A DNA stretch of 64,000 nt from Ustulina deusta (GCA_023159155.1 JAJNNX010000003.1:1-64000), one strand, 5' to 3'; positions 1 to 13,333 are shown, numbered from the stretch's first letter. Translations and numbers: made by a program. The notes: generated by a model not told the origin, from the letters alone.

Positions 1-254
<254 letters not shown>

Positions 255-467
255 TAAATACTTAAATATCTATATTTAAAAATACTTAATTAATTATATT
301 ATATTAATTATATTTATATTACCTTAATTTTATATAAACTTTATATTTAAATTAACCTTTATTTATATATATATATATATATACTACCTATTTATACTAT
401 ATATTTTATATTTTATATATTTTTATATATTAAGTTAAAAATAACTTAACTAAAAAAAAAAGATAAT

Positions 468-645
468 TGTTATACTATATACTAGGACTAGTATATATTT
501 ATTATATATATATATTATATTTATACTTATTTTAATAAAAAATCTTCTTTTTATAAGCTTTAATTTTATAAGCTAACTTTACTTAAATATATAATATATT
601 TTTCTATATATTATATTTAACCTTATAAACCTTTTATTTATAACA
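468..645 (-). repeat. LTR (5' LTR of minus-strand element)
   Basis: About 178 bp, TGTTAT..ATAACA termini, aligning end to end with the reverse complement of the other two LTRs. It is the most AT-rich of the three copies. Confidence 0.8.
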
Positions 646-1978
646 TTATTAAATAAATCTTTTTTTATATTTTATAATATTTATTATAATTAATATGTTT
701 AAAAATAGTTTTTATTATTATTATTAAATAATTAATCTTTTTTAAAAATATTTTAATTTTTTATAGTATTTATAGCAAGCTTTTTTAATATAATAAATAG
801 TAATATAATTATATTTTAGTATTAAAAATAAATTATTTTTATTAAACTTTTAAATAACTATTAAAATATTTATATAAAATAAAATTATACTAAAATATAT
901 ATTTAGATTTATTAAACTTTAAGCAGATCTTTTTAAACGTAATTATTAGTATATCTTTGCTATAATCTTTTTTTAAATAAGCTAAAAAAATCTTTTTAGG
1001 AATTATAACAACTTTTTATTTCTATTGCTTAACTATAGCTCTAAAAATAATAATAATTCATTTAGTTTTATTTAAATTTTTTAAAAACTTTTTATTAAAA
1101 ATAAGCATTATATTTTTATTAAAAAGCTTTTTTATTGTTATTACTTCAGCACTTAAAAGCATTATATTAACTATTATAATAATTACTACTAGTTTTTATT
1201 TTTATAAAACTAGGTTTTGTTTTTTAGCTTTAATTATAACTTTTTTATTATATTTTATTAATAAAGCTTTTATATTAAAAGCTTGTTAAATTTTTATTAT
1301 AACTGCTTTTTATACTTAGATCTATATTAAAACTTAGCAAAAAGTTTTATTAAAATCTAAATAAATAATAAGTTTATCAGGGTTATTATTGCTAGTTTAG
1401 TTAATTTTTATTGTTTTAAAAGTGCTTTTTAATAAACTAACAAAATAATTAACTAGTTATTTTTTTTAGCTATTTATTATAAAGAAATTTTTTTTTTTTT
1501 TTAACTAAAATATAAGTTTTAAATATTAATTAAACAACTTAAATATAACTATAAACTTATTATTTTTACTACTAAATATATAAATAATAGATTTTATATT
1601 ATATTTAATAAGTTTAGTAATAAAAAAGTTATTTATTAATATATTATTATTATTAATACTATATTTTATTACTATTATAAATATAACCTTACTATTTTAA
1701 CAAGCTTTTTAAAAATTATTTAATGCTTTTAATTATTAGGTGTTTATTAGCAAGCTTATAAAGTTATATATAAATATTAAAAAAGCTATAAAAAAAAAGT
1801 AAACTTATTATAACTTATAACACAAGCTCGCTTCGCACACAAGCTTGTTTTGCATTTTTTCTATATATTTTTATATATAAATTCTTTAGTAAAGTATTTA
1901 GCTTACTTTTTATAACTTTGCTAATATAAATTATACAAACTAATAATTTAGATTTTTAGAATCCTAACTAAATAAAAA
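646..1978. other. AT-rich spacer between two divergent retrotransposons
   Basis: No gene is visible. The DNA is extremely AT-rich with stops in all frames. At 1811-1900 it contains an inverted copy of a repeat that recurs at 9851-9932, 9987-10056 and 10251-10350 (core resembling GCGAAGCGAGCTTGTG and AAAGAATTTATATATAAA). It is probably an older RIP-degraded repeat into or beside which the LTR elements inserted. Confidence 0.6.
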
Positions 1979-2159
1979 TGTTATAAATGGGAAGTTCACA
2001 AGGTTAGGTACAATATATAGAAAGATAAGTTGTATATTTGGTAAGGTTGGCTTATAAGACTAAAGCTTATAAAAAAAAAGTTCTTTATTAAAATAAGAGC
2101 AGATATAGTACGTATATATAGCAAGTATATATTAGTCCTAGTATGCCTAACATAATAAC
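1979..2159 (+). repeat. 5' LTR
   Basis: Aligns along its whole length with 9440-9618. Its left (outer) half keeps G/C bases that the partner has lost. Its right (inner) half is the more mutated: the partner's GCGGACATGG reads GCAGATATAG here. Confidence 0.8.
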
Positions 2160-5100
2160 TATTTTTTTTTTTTTAATTAGGTTATTTTTAACTTAATATA
2201 TATAAGTATACTAAGTATAAAAAATATAAAATAGGGAAGTAGTAGAGGTGCGTATAAAGAGGGGTTGATTTAAGTATAAAAGTAATAGAGGATTAGGGAT
2301 AATATAAGTGTAGGTATATAGGTATATAAGTTGTATGTAGGATAGGTAGTATTGTTATTGTTATTATTGTTATTATTAATATTACTGTTGCTATAAAGAT
2401 TATTGTTATTAGTAATATAAGTACTTTAGTACTTGTATAGTGTGGTTAATTAGGAATTTTAATATATATGTAATGTTATATTTTAGGTACTTAAGTATAT
2501 TATAAATATTAAAGCTAATAATTTAAACGTAGATTATATATAAATTATTTATAAGGCTAATATGTTTGTATATAAATATTTTAGTTTGTTTTTTTTTTTT
2601 TTTTTTTTTTTAGCTACTGTTATTATTTTAGTTAGTTTTAGCTACTTTTTTACTTTGCTACTATTGTTTTTTATTTTTTTTGTATTTTTTTTACTTTTTA
2701 TTTTTTTTTTTTTTTTTATACTAGTATTACTATATTTAACGCTAATTCTATTGCTTTTTTTTTTAAATAATAAGCTTTTTATTATTTGCTACAACTGTTA
2801 CTTTTAATATAAAGTTTGTTAAAAAGTGATTAATAGCTACAATTGCTATAACTATAAGTGCTATACATATAAACAGAATATATACACTAAAAATAAAGTA
2901 TATAAACGTAGGGCTACTAAAGATTTAGTTTATAGAGCATACGTGTACTAACGCTGTTTTAGTAGTATTTATAATAAGGCTTAGCCTAATTTTAGCCGGC
3001 CTATCTAGGTTGTTTATATAATAAAAAAAGCAGGGGCTTTTTTTTGTAATAAATACTAAAAAGGCAAAAAAACGTACAAGCTAGTAAATATAATTATATT
3101 TGTTTTATATTAATATTTCTATTAATTTAAATATATTATATAATTAAGTCCTAGGTTTAATATTTTTTAATATAGTTTATATAAACAAATTATTAAACTA
3201 GTTTTGTTAGTTTTTTGATTTTAAATTAAATAAAGATAGCTATAAAGTTATAAATAAAATAGGCTTAAGTGCTTAGTAAGTATTTCTAAAGTTTTATTAA
3301 TAACTTGCTAATATTTAATTTTATTTGCTAAAAATATTCTGCTGCTTTATAATAACTTATTATTTTTAGTTTAAAATTATTAATATTTTAGGCGATTCAA
3401 AAGTGAATAGTTTTATTTTTGTTTTATAGTATATTTATTAGTTATTTATATAAGTTTAGAATATTTGTACTATATATACTTAAATAATAGTGCAATAAAA
3501 AAACGTACTGCTTTAAGTAGTAGTATATATTTTTTTTAATACTATAAGTACTTTTATTTACTTTTAGTTTGTAAAGTTATCTAATATAATTAAATATTAG
3601 CTTAATACTAGGTATATTTTTATAAAAATATTTTATACTTTTAATTTAAGGATTATAGTTATATATTTTAAATATTAATTATTTATTGTTTTATATTAAA
3701 AATATAAAAAGCAGTAGTAGGTACTACTAATTAAATTACTTAGATTATTAAATTAGTTAATATAGCTAATATAGATATTACTTATTTTAATAAAATTTAA
3801 TTTTAAAAGTAGTTCATATATAGCTTAATAGTAAAGCGTAGATTAAGTATTTAAAATAGTTAGTTTAATTTTAATTATATAAATATTTATAAGTTTGTTT
3901 TTATTAATTTGTTAGAGTTTTGGGCTAATATAATTATAAAAGTAGTAAATCTTTAAATAATAAAATAAAATATCTTTAAGTAAAAATAGAATTAATCGAT
4001 TTTTTTTTATAATTAGTTCAAATATAAATTGTTAGGTTAAGAGTTTTTTTTTTTTTAATAATTTTACTATTGTTTAAAAATTTATATTGCTTTAGATACT
4101 ATAATATTAATAGCTAATATTTATTAGTTATATTCAATTAGTTAGCTTTTTTATTTAACTTTATAATATAACTTATAGTTATATATTTGTTTTATTATTA
4201 TATTTTTAATTTTTTATTTATTTAAATTATTTATAAAGTCTAGCATAAATAAATTATATATAATATTAGCTTTTTAAAGTTTAAATAATTAAATAAAAAA
4301 AATATTATAAAAGTAAGCATATTATGCTAGAAATACAAAATAATACGCCTATGATTTAATATAGCTAAAGATCTAAAATAGGCTAATAAACTTAAGTGCA
4401 AGTTTAAAATATTTAAAACTTAAGTTTTTTATAAATAATATTACTATATTTCTGATTTTATAAGTTATAAGTTTATGTTTAATATTGTAATATTTTTAAT
4501 ACTTTTTAATTACAATTTATTACTAATTTTTTAAGTTATTTTTAATAGTTTATAATTTTTATAATTATTTTTGTACTACTAGTACCTTTTTTAAAATAAA
4601 ATTGTTTTTAATAAATAGTCTAAATTTTAGTATATAGCTATATAAAGCTTTAAAAAATAATTTATTAGTTATACTATTAATAACTAAATTAATTATAAAA
4701 TATGCTTAAAGAAATAATTATAGCTAATTAGTTTATTTGCTATTAATAAAATATTTAAAGTAGTTTTTAATTGTTTAATTTATATGTTTTATTTGTTTAT
4801 TAGTTCTAGGGTAAAATATAACTAAATATTTTTTTTTAATCTTAAAATAATAGTATAGGTTTAACTAAAAATAATTAGTAAAAAAAGAGCTACAGTTTAA
4901 TATAATATTTATAAAACTTTTATAAATATATTTGATTTTTTAATAAAATAGAGTAGTAAGCTATATTAAAATTATTTTAATATTAATAAAAAATAAATAT
5001 ATTAACTTAGTAAATTTATTAATAATTATTAAAATATAATTAATTTAATAGTTTTTATAAAAAATTAAAAATAATCCAACTATAAAATCTATAAATAATT

Positions 5101-8100
5101 TTTATATAAAAGCTAAAAATATAAATAAAGTATTAAGTTTGTTATATTTTTAGTAATGTTTTATTTTTGATTTAAAGTATATTATATAACTATTTATATA
5201 GTTATTAATATTTGTTTTTATTTTTAGCTAAAAAAACTTATGTTATAATAGTTTAAATATATATTTTTGTTTAAAATGCTTTATTAATAAGTTATTATAG
5301 TATAATTTAATAAGCTAGAAATAAATAGATTTTTTAATTATTTATTAAAAGTTTATAAGTTTTTTAGTATTAATATATTTTTTAATTAATTTATATTTAA
5401 GGTTTTTTTATTAAATGTTTTAGATTATGTTTTATAAACTTTATAATATATTTAGATTTTAAAATTTTTTATTATTTATAGTTATTTATGCTTATATATA
5501 TATAACTACTTATATAAAAATAGTTTTTTTTTTTAAAAAGTTAAGTAGCATATATTTTGCTTACTAGTATTTTTAAGTATTTATTAGAAATTTTAGTTTA
5601 TATTACTATAATTTTTTTTTTAGTATTAAAAAAAAATTAGTATTTTAAAGCGAATTGCTTATATAATTAAGTTAGTACAATAAAAAATTAGCTTTATTTT
5701 GTTTGCTTTGCTTATATTTAATAATAAAATAAAAAAAAACTAAATATATATATTAATAAGCTTGCTTTTTATTTAGTTTTAAAATTTTTATAAATATTTA
5801 AAAATTATTATAATTAGTTAATATTTTAACTAGTAATTTGTTTTTTTAAAAATAATACTACTAATATTTAAAATATTTTATAATTATAAATATTTTTTGA
5901 TTTAAAGTCCTATAGTTTGATTTTATATTAGTAAACTTATAAAAATAAAATATAACAGGATACTATTTATTTTAATTATTTTTTTAAGAAAAGTTTTTTA
6001 TTAGCGCTATTTTAAAAAAATTAGTTTTTATTAATATTTGCTTTTTAAAGTTAAAATATATAAAAAAAATAGTTTTTTTAAATAAGTTCTAAAGTTTTTT
6101 AAAAGCTTTTATTATAGAACGGTCTAAAAAGATTTAATTTTTTTTTATTTTAGTTATGTTTTTTTTTAAATACTAAGTTAAAAAAGTAATAATTTAAAAA
6201 TATTTTTTAATAAAGCGCTAGTAAAAGTTATAAAACTTTAAAAATTATTATAGCTTATAATAAAAACTAAAAAATAGTTATTATTTAATTATATTAATAC
6301 AATTAAAATTTATTTTAATATTTTAATTAAATATAATATATTTAAAAAATTTAAGTTTTTTTTAATAAAATTAATATTTTAAAAGCTTAGTATATAGTTT
6401 AATATTTTAAAAATTTTTAATAATTTTTTAAATATATTTTATATAAGATTTTTTATTTATAAAAAATATAAAAATATTATTTAAATATATAATATAAAAT
6501 ATATTTAAAATATTATTAAATATTTTATATATATAGTTCTAAAAAATAATAAAAATATTATATAAACTTATAAGTATAACTAAAAATTTATAATAGCTAT
6601 AATATATATAAAAAGCTATTTTTTATTTAATTTTTTTTTTAATTTAGATATAATAATAAATATTTTTAAAATCGATTTTAATAAATATTTTAATATATAT
6701 AAATTTATTTATTAATTTTTAAAAAAAAAAAAAATATAGTAATTTTTTTATATAATATAGTTAAATTTTTTATAGTTTATATATAATTTTAAACTTTTAT
6801 TTTTTTTAAAAACAAATAAAATAAAAGCTTTAGTTAAGCTTTTAAATTTTTATATTTTTTTGTTAGCTATTATTTTTATAAACTATTTTTAAAGTTTTTT
6901 AGGTTTGTTCTAAACTAATAAATAAATAAAATAATAAAATATTATAATATTATTTTATAAATTAATTATTAAATTTTTTTATTTAAAATATAAAAAAATG
7001 TTAGCTTTGTTAGTATTAAAAAAATTAGCTAAGTTATAAAATTTTAGCAGAATATTTTTAAAACTAGTACGATTTTTTTTAATTTTTAATTTTTTTAATT
7101 AAAAAAGTTTAAAAAAGTATATAATAGCTTAATAATATTTTTATTTTTGTAAGCCCTAGCAAATTAATAAGTTATAACTAATTTAAAATATTTAAGTTTT
7201 AAGCTATAAAATTAGCAATTTAAACTTAAATTAAATATAATTTTTTAGTTTTTTAGTATAGTTTAAAAAAAATATATTAGATTTTTTTTTAATTAATTAT
7301 TTTAGTTAATAATAATACAAGTATACCAAAATTTTTAAGTTATTTTATAATTATTAGTAAGTTTATAAATAACTTAATAAGCGCTATAACTAAAAAATTT
7401 ATTTTTAATAATATATTATAAAATATAAATATAAAATAAAGTTTTTTTTAGTTTGTTATATAAAGCAAAAATATAATTAATATAATTATATTTAATATAA
7501 AAATTTAAATTAATAAATATTTTTAATAAGGTTTTTTTTAAATTAATAAAATAAATATTATATAAAATATAAAATTAATATAAAATAAGTATAAAAAGCT
7601 ATAGTTTTAATTTAAGCTTTATAGCTAAAACTAAAACTATTTTTTTTTTAATTATTATTTAAATATTTATTAGAATGTGCTAAAAAATTATATAAATAAT
7701 TTTAGTCCGAATAATAGTTATTTTTTTATAAATAATAAAATATATTAAAGTTTTTTTATTTTTAATTTAATTAAGTTTTTTAAATCTAATATTTTTAATT
7801 TTTTAGTAAATATTACTAGTTAGATTTTTTATAGTTATAACTAATATAACTTATTTTTTTATAATTAAAACAGAAAAAGTTTTAGGTATTATTATTTTGT
7901 TTTAAATAGTTATTAAGGTTATTTTGTAGCTATTTCTAAAGTATATTAAAAATATATTAGTTAAAATATTTAAAAAATAATAACTTTTTAGGTATATAAT
8001 TATTAAAAAGTTACTAATTTAAATAAAGTTATTTTAACTAATTATAATACTAATAATTATTTTAGCTCCGAACTATATTATAGTACTTTTAGTTTTAGTA

Positions 8101-9051
8101 AAAATAATTTTTATTATTAAAGTATTTTTGTTTAAAAAAGCTTTAGTATTATTGCTAATCTTAAAGTTTATTAATATTAGTTCGGTTAGTATTTAAATAT
8201 AAAAGTTTTTATTAAAGCTTTATAGTTTTAAGAGCTAAAATTATTAGTTTTTAATAATATTGTACTATATTTATTATTGCTAATTTTTTTTAAAATAATA
8301 AATTATTAAAATTTATAATTTTTTATTAAAGCAAATTAATTAATTTTTAATAATATAATATAACTTTTTTATTATTATTTTATTGTTTTTTTTAAATTTT
8401 AATTTAGAACAAATATTAATTAAATATTTTAAAGTTTTAATTAATTTATTATTAAGTTTTTTTTAATTGCTAGCTAATACTTATAATAAAAAAAATTAAT
8501 TAATAAATTAAAGTTTTAATCTAATTAGTAAAAATTTTTTAATTAGATTTATAAAAAAAATAATTTTAGTATATTTTTTTTTTAAAAAAGATTTAATACT
8601 AGTTTTTATAATTTTAGTTTATTTTATTAACTATATAAATAATTTAAATCTAGGCTTATTAGAACTTTTTTTGCGAACTTTTAAATATAGATTTTAGTTT
8701 TTTAATTTATTTAATTTATTAGTTATAAATAAACTATATAATAAGTAAAAAATATTTAAATTTTAAAAAATAACTAAAATTAATGTTTAATTTTTTATTA
8801 TTATTATAGCGTTTATAATAATAAAGTAATTAATAGTTAAAATTGCTTAGATCTAACTTGTTAAATAATAATAATAAAATAAAAAAGTAAGTAATAAGCT
8901 AAAATTAAAAAAGTTATATTATTTTTAGTGCTAACTTTTATATTTTAGGTAAAAAATATAAAAAAAATATAAAAAGTTAAAAAATTTAAGGTTTTTTAAA
9001 TTTTTAGCTTTTTTTTAATATTTATATTTTTTAGATTTTTATTTTAATATT

Positions 9052-9117
9052 AATTTATATATACTTATAAGTTAAAATCTTTTTAATTTATATATACTTA
9101 TAAGTTAAAATCTTTTT
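9052..9117. repeat. 33-bp tandem duplication inside the retrotransposon
   Basis: Two identical 33-bp units (9052-9084 and 9085-9117) beginning AATTTATATATACTTATAAG. Identity within otherwise decayed DNA suggests the duplication happened after most of the mutation. Confidence 0.85.
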
Positions 9118-9439
9118 AATTTAAAAGCGGTTTATTTTTGTTTTTTTAGCTATTTATTTATTTTTTTAAGTTTTATTTTAAACTAAATGTTTTGTTATAA
9201 TAAAAATTAGTTAGTACTTTTAAATTATAAAATATTATTATTATTTTAATAACTAAGTATTAAACTATTACTAAGTTTTAATCTTTAATTTTTATTTAAA
9301 AAAAAATTAGTATAACTTTATTAGTTATTTATAGCTAATTTATTTTTTTTAAAAAGTATTAATCTAGTTAATAATCCAGGTTTTTTAGGAGCTATTATAT
9401 AAATATATTATAAATAACTTTAAAAAAAAACTTTAGAAT

Positions 9440-9618
9440 TGTTATAAATAAAAAGTTTATAAGGTTAAGTATAATATATAAAAAGATAAGTTATATATTT
9501 AGTAAGGTTGGCTTATAAAACTAAAGCTTGTAAAAGGAAGGTTCTTTATTGAAGTAAGAGCGGACATGGTACGTATATATAGCGAGTGTGTACTGGTCCT
9601 GGTATGCCTGGCATAACA
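9440..9618 (+). repeat. 3' LTR
   Basis: 179 bp, TGTTAT..ATAACA. Its right (outer) half, about 9530-9618, is the best preserved retroelement sequence in the region; its left half is more mutated than the matching part of the 5' LTR. Confidence 0.8.
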
Positions 9619-9850
9619 AAAAAATCTAAATATATTTTTTATAATTTTTTAGGTATTTTATTTTTAGAAATATTTAAGTCTTAAAAAATTCTAGGGATTA
9701 TTTTAGTGTATTTTGTTATAACGCTATAAATAAAATAGCTATAAAATTAAAAAGATTATTTTTAGATTTATAACTTAATTTTAAACCTAATAATATATTT
9801 TATTTTATTATAGCTATTAAACTAAAAAAGTTAGCATAAAATAGCTTAAG

Positions 9851-10350
9851 TACTTTTATTAATAAATTATATATAAAAATATAAAAAAAAAGTGCAAAAT
9901 AAACTTATATGCGAAGCAAGCTTGTGTTATATATTAATGTTAACTTTATATAACTTTTTTTAATAAAGTTATTAAAAATAAAATATATACTTTAATAAAG
10001 AATTTATATATAAAAATATAACAAAAAAAAGTATAAAACAAGCTTATATATAAACTTTATTTAAATAATAAATCTAAAAATAATTTCTTTAATTTTATAA
10101 CTATTTTATTTTTATAAATATTTGAGTTTTAGAAATTATAAGAATTATTTTAGCATAGTTTTTTATAATACTATAAATAAAATAGCTATAAATTTTTATA
10201 ATTATTATTTAATTATAGCTTATAAATTAAAGAAATTATAAAAAAATAAAGTAAATAGTTTTTAATAAAGAATTTATATATAAAGTATAAAGAAAAAAAT
10301 GCAAAACAAGCTTATATATAAAACGAGCTTATATTATAAGTTATATAAAA
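9851..10350 (+). repeat. Degenerate AT-rich repeat units, three direct copies
   Basis: Related segments at 9851-9932, 9987-10056 and 10251-10350 share AATTTATATATAAA..., an A-run, GCAAAA(C)AAGCTTATAT and, in two copies, a GCGAAGC/ACGAGCTT core. An inverted copy is at 1811-1900. The stretches before the first and third copies also match (both end ATAAATAAAATAGCTATAAA), so a unit of roughly 300 bp is duplicated across 9625-10350. Identity of the parent element is unknown. Confidence 0.6.
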
Positions 10351-10778
10351 AAAAGCAGCGTATATATAAAAAACACTAAAATAAATACACATTACATTAT
10401 TTTTATAAAAAGTCTTCGCCCTAGAAAAAGATTCCTTTAATTAATATATTATTTATAAAATAGCCACCGGTATAGTCTTTTAGATCATTAGCCTAATTAA
10501 TACTACACTATATTAAATTATAAATAGCAACAGTAATTATCTATAACTCTCAATTTTAATTACAGTAAGAGTATGTTTAGTCTCCCTCCTGTTTTACATG
10601 TTATGATATAGAAGCAGTCCTGCATGTAGCCAGATATAACAGTCGAGGAGTAAATCACACCAGCTAAGTTTATTGCAAAACCTGCGATTCATATATTTTA
10701 TAGTTAACATGCAGCCTCTAGTGGGGCATGAAGCCGATGCGTAATTAGCCACCTTCCATTCGTGTTCGTCATTGCTAT
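10351..10778. other. Boundary between AT isochore and GC-equilibrated DNA
   Basis: Composition changes sharply between about 10,380 and 10,560, from nearly pure A/T to ordinary gene-range sequence. No gene is seen; the right part is the 3' flank of the minus-strand reductase gene. Confidence 0.6.
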
Positions 10779-11996
10779 TCATATGCCTGCCTTGATAAAC
10801 CTTTGGTTCATCCCTGTTAGGATGGTATAGATGGTTTCTAGAGTAGGTATATTAATACCGAGCTCTTTGCCTTTCTTAACAGGGTACCCAAGAATAACTT
10901 CGACCTCCATCGGTCTTTCGTTCTTAGCGTCAAGCTGCATGCTACTTCCGATGGAATCCATCCCTAGAATCTTATCGATCAGGCGATCAGCCAAGGAATG
11001 TTCTAGTGGGACATCGCATTGTTGAGCGACATCAATGACTTCGTGCATTAACCTCCGGGTTAAAGGGGTAGCTCCGGGGGAAGATCTGAGCCAATTGTGT
11101 GTGTCCAGCATGGTCAGGGTTGTCAGCGAGTTCCAAGCCGCATTCCAAACCACCTTCTCCCACCTTTGAACCTGGATATTAGGCACAACCTGGAAGACGG
11201 TCTTTCCCTGTGTCAACAAAGAGGTGAACTTATGTAAGCGCTCTTTTTCTAATGATTCTTCAACAGACGGATTCGGAAATAGACCGATTTGCATATCCTC
11301 TGATTTGGTATGAGCGATGATGCCGGGTTCAGTTTGACGGGCGCCAACCCAGGTCTAGCCATACCACCTAATCAGCATTGGAATCATGAATGAAGGCTTG
11401 TACGAACCACGCACTGTTTGTACGCTGGAGTTAGCAATGCCTGGAACTTGCTAAAGGGGAAATAAATGACACCGGGGGACGGACTGATAGTATAGAGGCA
11501 CCTGGAAAAGCCTCTCGGAATGGCTCCTCATTCCCAACACCGTTCTGAACGATGACAATTGTAGTTTTCGTCTCGTTGATGGCTGGCGCAAGCTGCTTGG
11601 GAACGGATGCTTGATCGATTGCCTTGTGGGCGCAAACGATGTAGTCAAAGGTCGATCCAGCTTCCGCGGGAGTTCTCACCACTGGTTAGTCATGTTAGCG
11701 ATTAATGATAGAGAGATTGCATCCAAGATGTTGATTTATCAGTACCTCTATAAGGCATCACTGTGTGATCTCCATGGTTCTCGCTAGTGATAGTAAGGCC
11801 TTTCTTCCTCACCGCGTCATAGTTTGATCGTGCAACGACCGTCAATCGTACGGTTCTAGTGCGGCTAAGGATGAATGCATAGAAGGACCCAATACTGACG
11901 GTGCTGTCATTACCTCCATTCAGCTTACTGGTATGGGGATCGAACTTACGCGCCCAGTCCGTAGAGGAGTACATCGATTTGATCCGATGTGGCCAT
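10779..11996 (-). CDS. 2-dehydropantoate 2-reductase-like protein (ketopantoate reductase family)
   Basis: Proposed exons, all in phase: 11996-11950, 11894-11746, 11681-11485, 11354-10779, giving 322 residues, near the usual 300-350. The start codon gives MATSDQIDVLLYGLGAIGSF, the N-terminal Rossmann nucleotide-binding loop. QNGVGNEEPF about residues 93-102 is the family's signature. The last exon (KSEDMQIGLFPNPS to the end) is the helical ApbA/PanE C-terminal domain. The family reduces ketopantoate with NADPH in pantothenate synthesis, but fungal genomes carry several paralogues, often of unknown substrate. The third intron needs a weak donor (GTCCGT) and its junction lacks about two residues expected before TWVGA, so that exon edge may be damaged or mis-called. 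It borders the AT isochore and a pseudogene. Confidence 0.8.
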
Positions 11997-12389
11997 TGCA
12001 GCTATTGTTGGGATTATACAGAACTAGATAACAAATGAGATTTGCTTAAGATTCAGTCAAGCACACCTCGAGAACTCCGCAGCAATACGCTCTTTATCAA
12101 GGCGCCCTCCCTCCCCCTCTCCCTCCCCAGCCACCACATGAAATATTAATCTAACCTAGACCCTAAGCACCGAATCTGAGGTACTTCGGTGCACCTGCCG
12201 CGGGGTTCTCTGTTGGAGATGGTGGGGGTCAGTACTTTGGAGTCACGAATACAAGTGTGGGTGTAACTGGAGAGGGGTACATAGTTTAGCCCAACCTAGT
12301 GGGTTACTAGGTTGAAAACCGTGGGAATTGTGGGGATATATGGTCATAATGCAGGGATAGAAGACGCTGCAGCAGCGGCCCTTCTTGTA
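11997..12389. other. Intergenic, upstream of both the reductase gene and the aldo/keto reductase relic
   Basis: No gene recognised. It contains a C/T-rich tract (about 12,108-12,128) that may be part of the reductase promoter. Confidence 0.4.
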
Positions 12390-13240
12390 ATGGGGTTTGT
12401 ACAGTATACAACCTACTTCCGGGCGGACCTTGAAGCTCAATTTAGGATACTCGATCCCAGTTGTTGGCCTGGGTACATGGGTAAGTGCCATGTTACCACC
12501 GCCCCCTTGTCGACAGCATAACGGATATCATCAGCAACCAAGTCCCAATAACGTATCTAATGCTTCCGGGCACGGGCTACGCTGCGGATATCGCCATATT
12601 GACGCTGCCGCCTGCTGTGGCAATGAGAGTGAAGTCGGTGAAGGTATCCGTACGTCTCGTGTTCCCGGATCCGATATGTTCTTTGGCTCTAAGCTGTAGA
12701 AAAAGCACCATAAGCCCGAAGGTGTTGAAGAAGCGTTGGGCAAGACAGTAAAGAATCTGGGTACGGGCTCTCTTTACCTCGATCCCGTTCGTTGGCCGAT
12801 GCCGTTCATAAAGGGATCCGGACCCGGGGGATCTCCGGCCGATAAACGCGGAGACAAGCACGGTTCATGTAATCAATGTGCCTGATGCGGAAACCTGGAA
12901 TATCCAACGCCGGCGCCATGGCAATAATGAGGATCTTATGATAACAGCAAACTGACTGGCTCTCACTAGAACATTGTCGCACAGGCTTACAGTCTACGGG
13001 TAATACCATTTATGGTAAGCCTAAGGCTGTGGATGGTATTGCTGTTGTAAAGATTGCAGAAACCTCGGTCGCCAACTAGCCTAGGTGTTGATCCCGTGGG
13101 CAATACAACGCGGAATGGTGCTTTTGCCGAAGTCAGTGACACCTTGGAGAATCGAAGCTAACTTTTGGAGTCTCGAATTACCCCAGGATGCGTTTGAGCA
13201 AATTAGGCGGCTAGACACTCCCGCTACCTAGTTGGCTGGA
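12390..13240 (+). pseudogene. Aldo/keto reductase pseudogene
   Basis: Several blocks read as aldo/keto reductase in order. NLGYSIPVVGLGTW (about 12,436-12,478) is the N-terminal strand. After a probable intron, GLRCGYRHIDAAACCGNESE (about 12,572-12,631) covers the Asp of the active site and the family's YGNE region (Tyr replaced). SKL then an in-frame TAG at 12,697, where the family usually has Trp, is followed by HHKPEGVEEALGKTVKNLG. The C-terminal part in another frame (about 13,088-13,200) contains PWAIQRGMVLLPKSVTP, the cofactor-binding segment. The frame breaks and the Trp-to-stop change (G-to-A) make it non-functional; the change fits RIP. A glycerol dehydrogenase/GCY1-type enzyme is the likely ancestor. 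Confidence 0.8.
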
Positions 13241-13324
13241 CATGTGTTCCCTAGCTACTTCGAGTCCACTCACTCTACTTCAATATATCCCGTATTGCCA
13301 ATCTGGTGCCCCCCCTGAAGAGTA
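13241..13324. other. Short spacer before MULE insertion
   Basis: Nothing recognised between the pseudogene and the target-site duplication at 13325-13333. Confidence 0.3.
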
Positions 13325-13333
13325 GCAATACGT

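Larger units (their letters stand above)
1979..9618 (+). mobile_element. LTR retrotransposon, RIP-degraded
   Basis: Two direct LTRs of about 180 bp (1979-2159, 9440-9618) with TGTTAT..ATAACA inverted ends flank about 7.3 kb. AAAAA lies on both outer sides (1974-1978, 9619-9623) and may be a 5-bp target duplication, though in such AT-rich DNA this is weak. An A-rich tract just before the right LTR could be a polypurine tract, which would put the element on the plus strand. The internal region should have encoded gag-pol, but no recognisable gag, protease, reverse transcriptase or integrase frame remains. Size suits Ty3/gypsy or copia families; which one cannot be told. Confidence 0.8.

Noticed and set aside
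2562..2807. 81-codon plus-strand open frame rich in Phe and Leu
   Set aside because: It is poly-T translated in degenerate retrotransposon DNA; no domain or codon bias.
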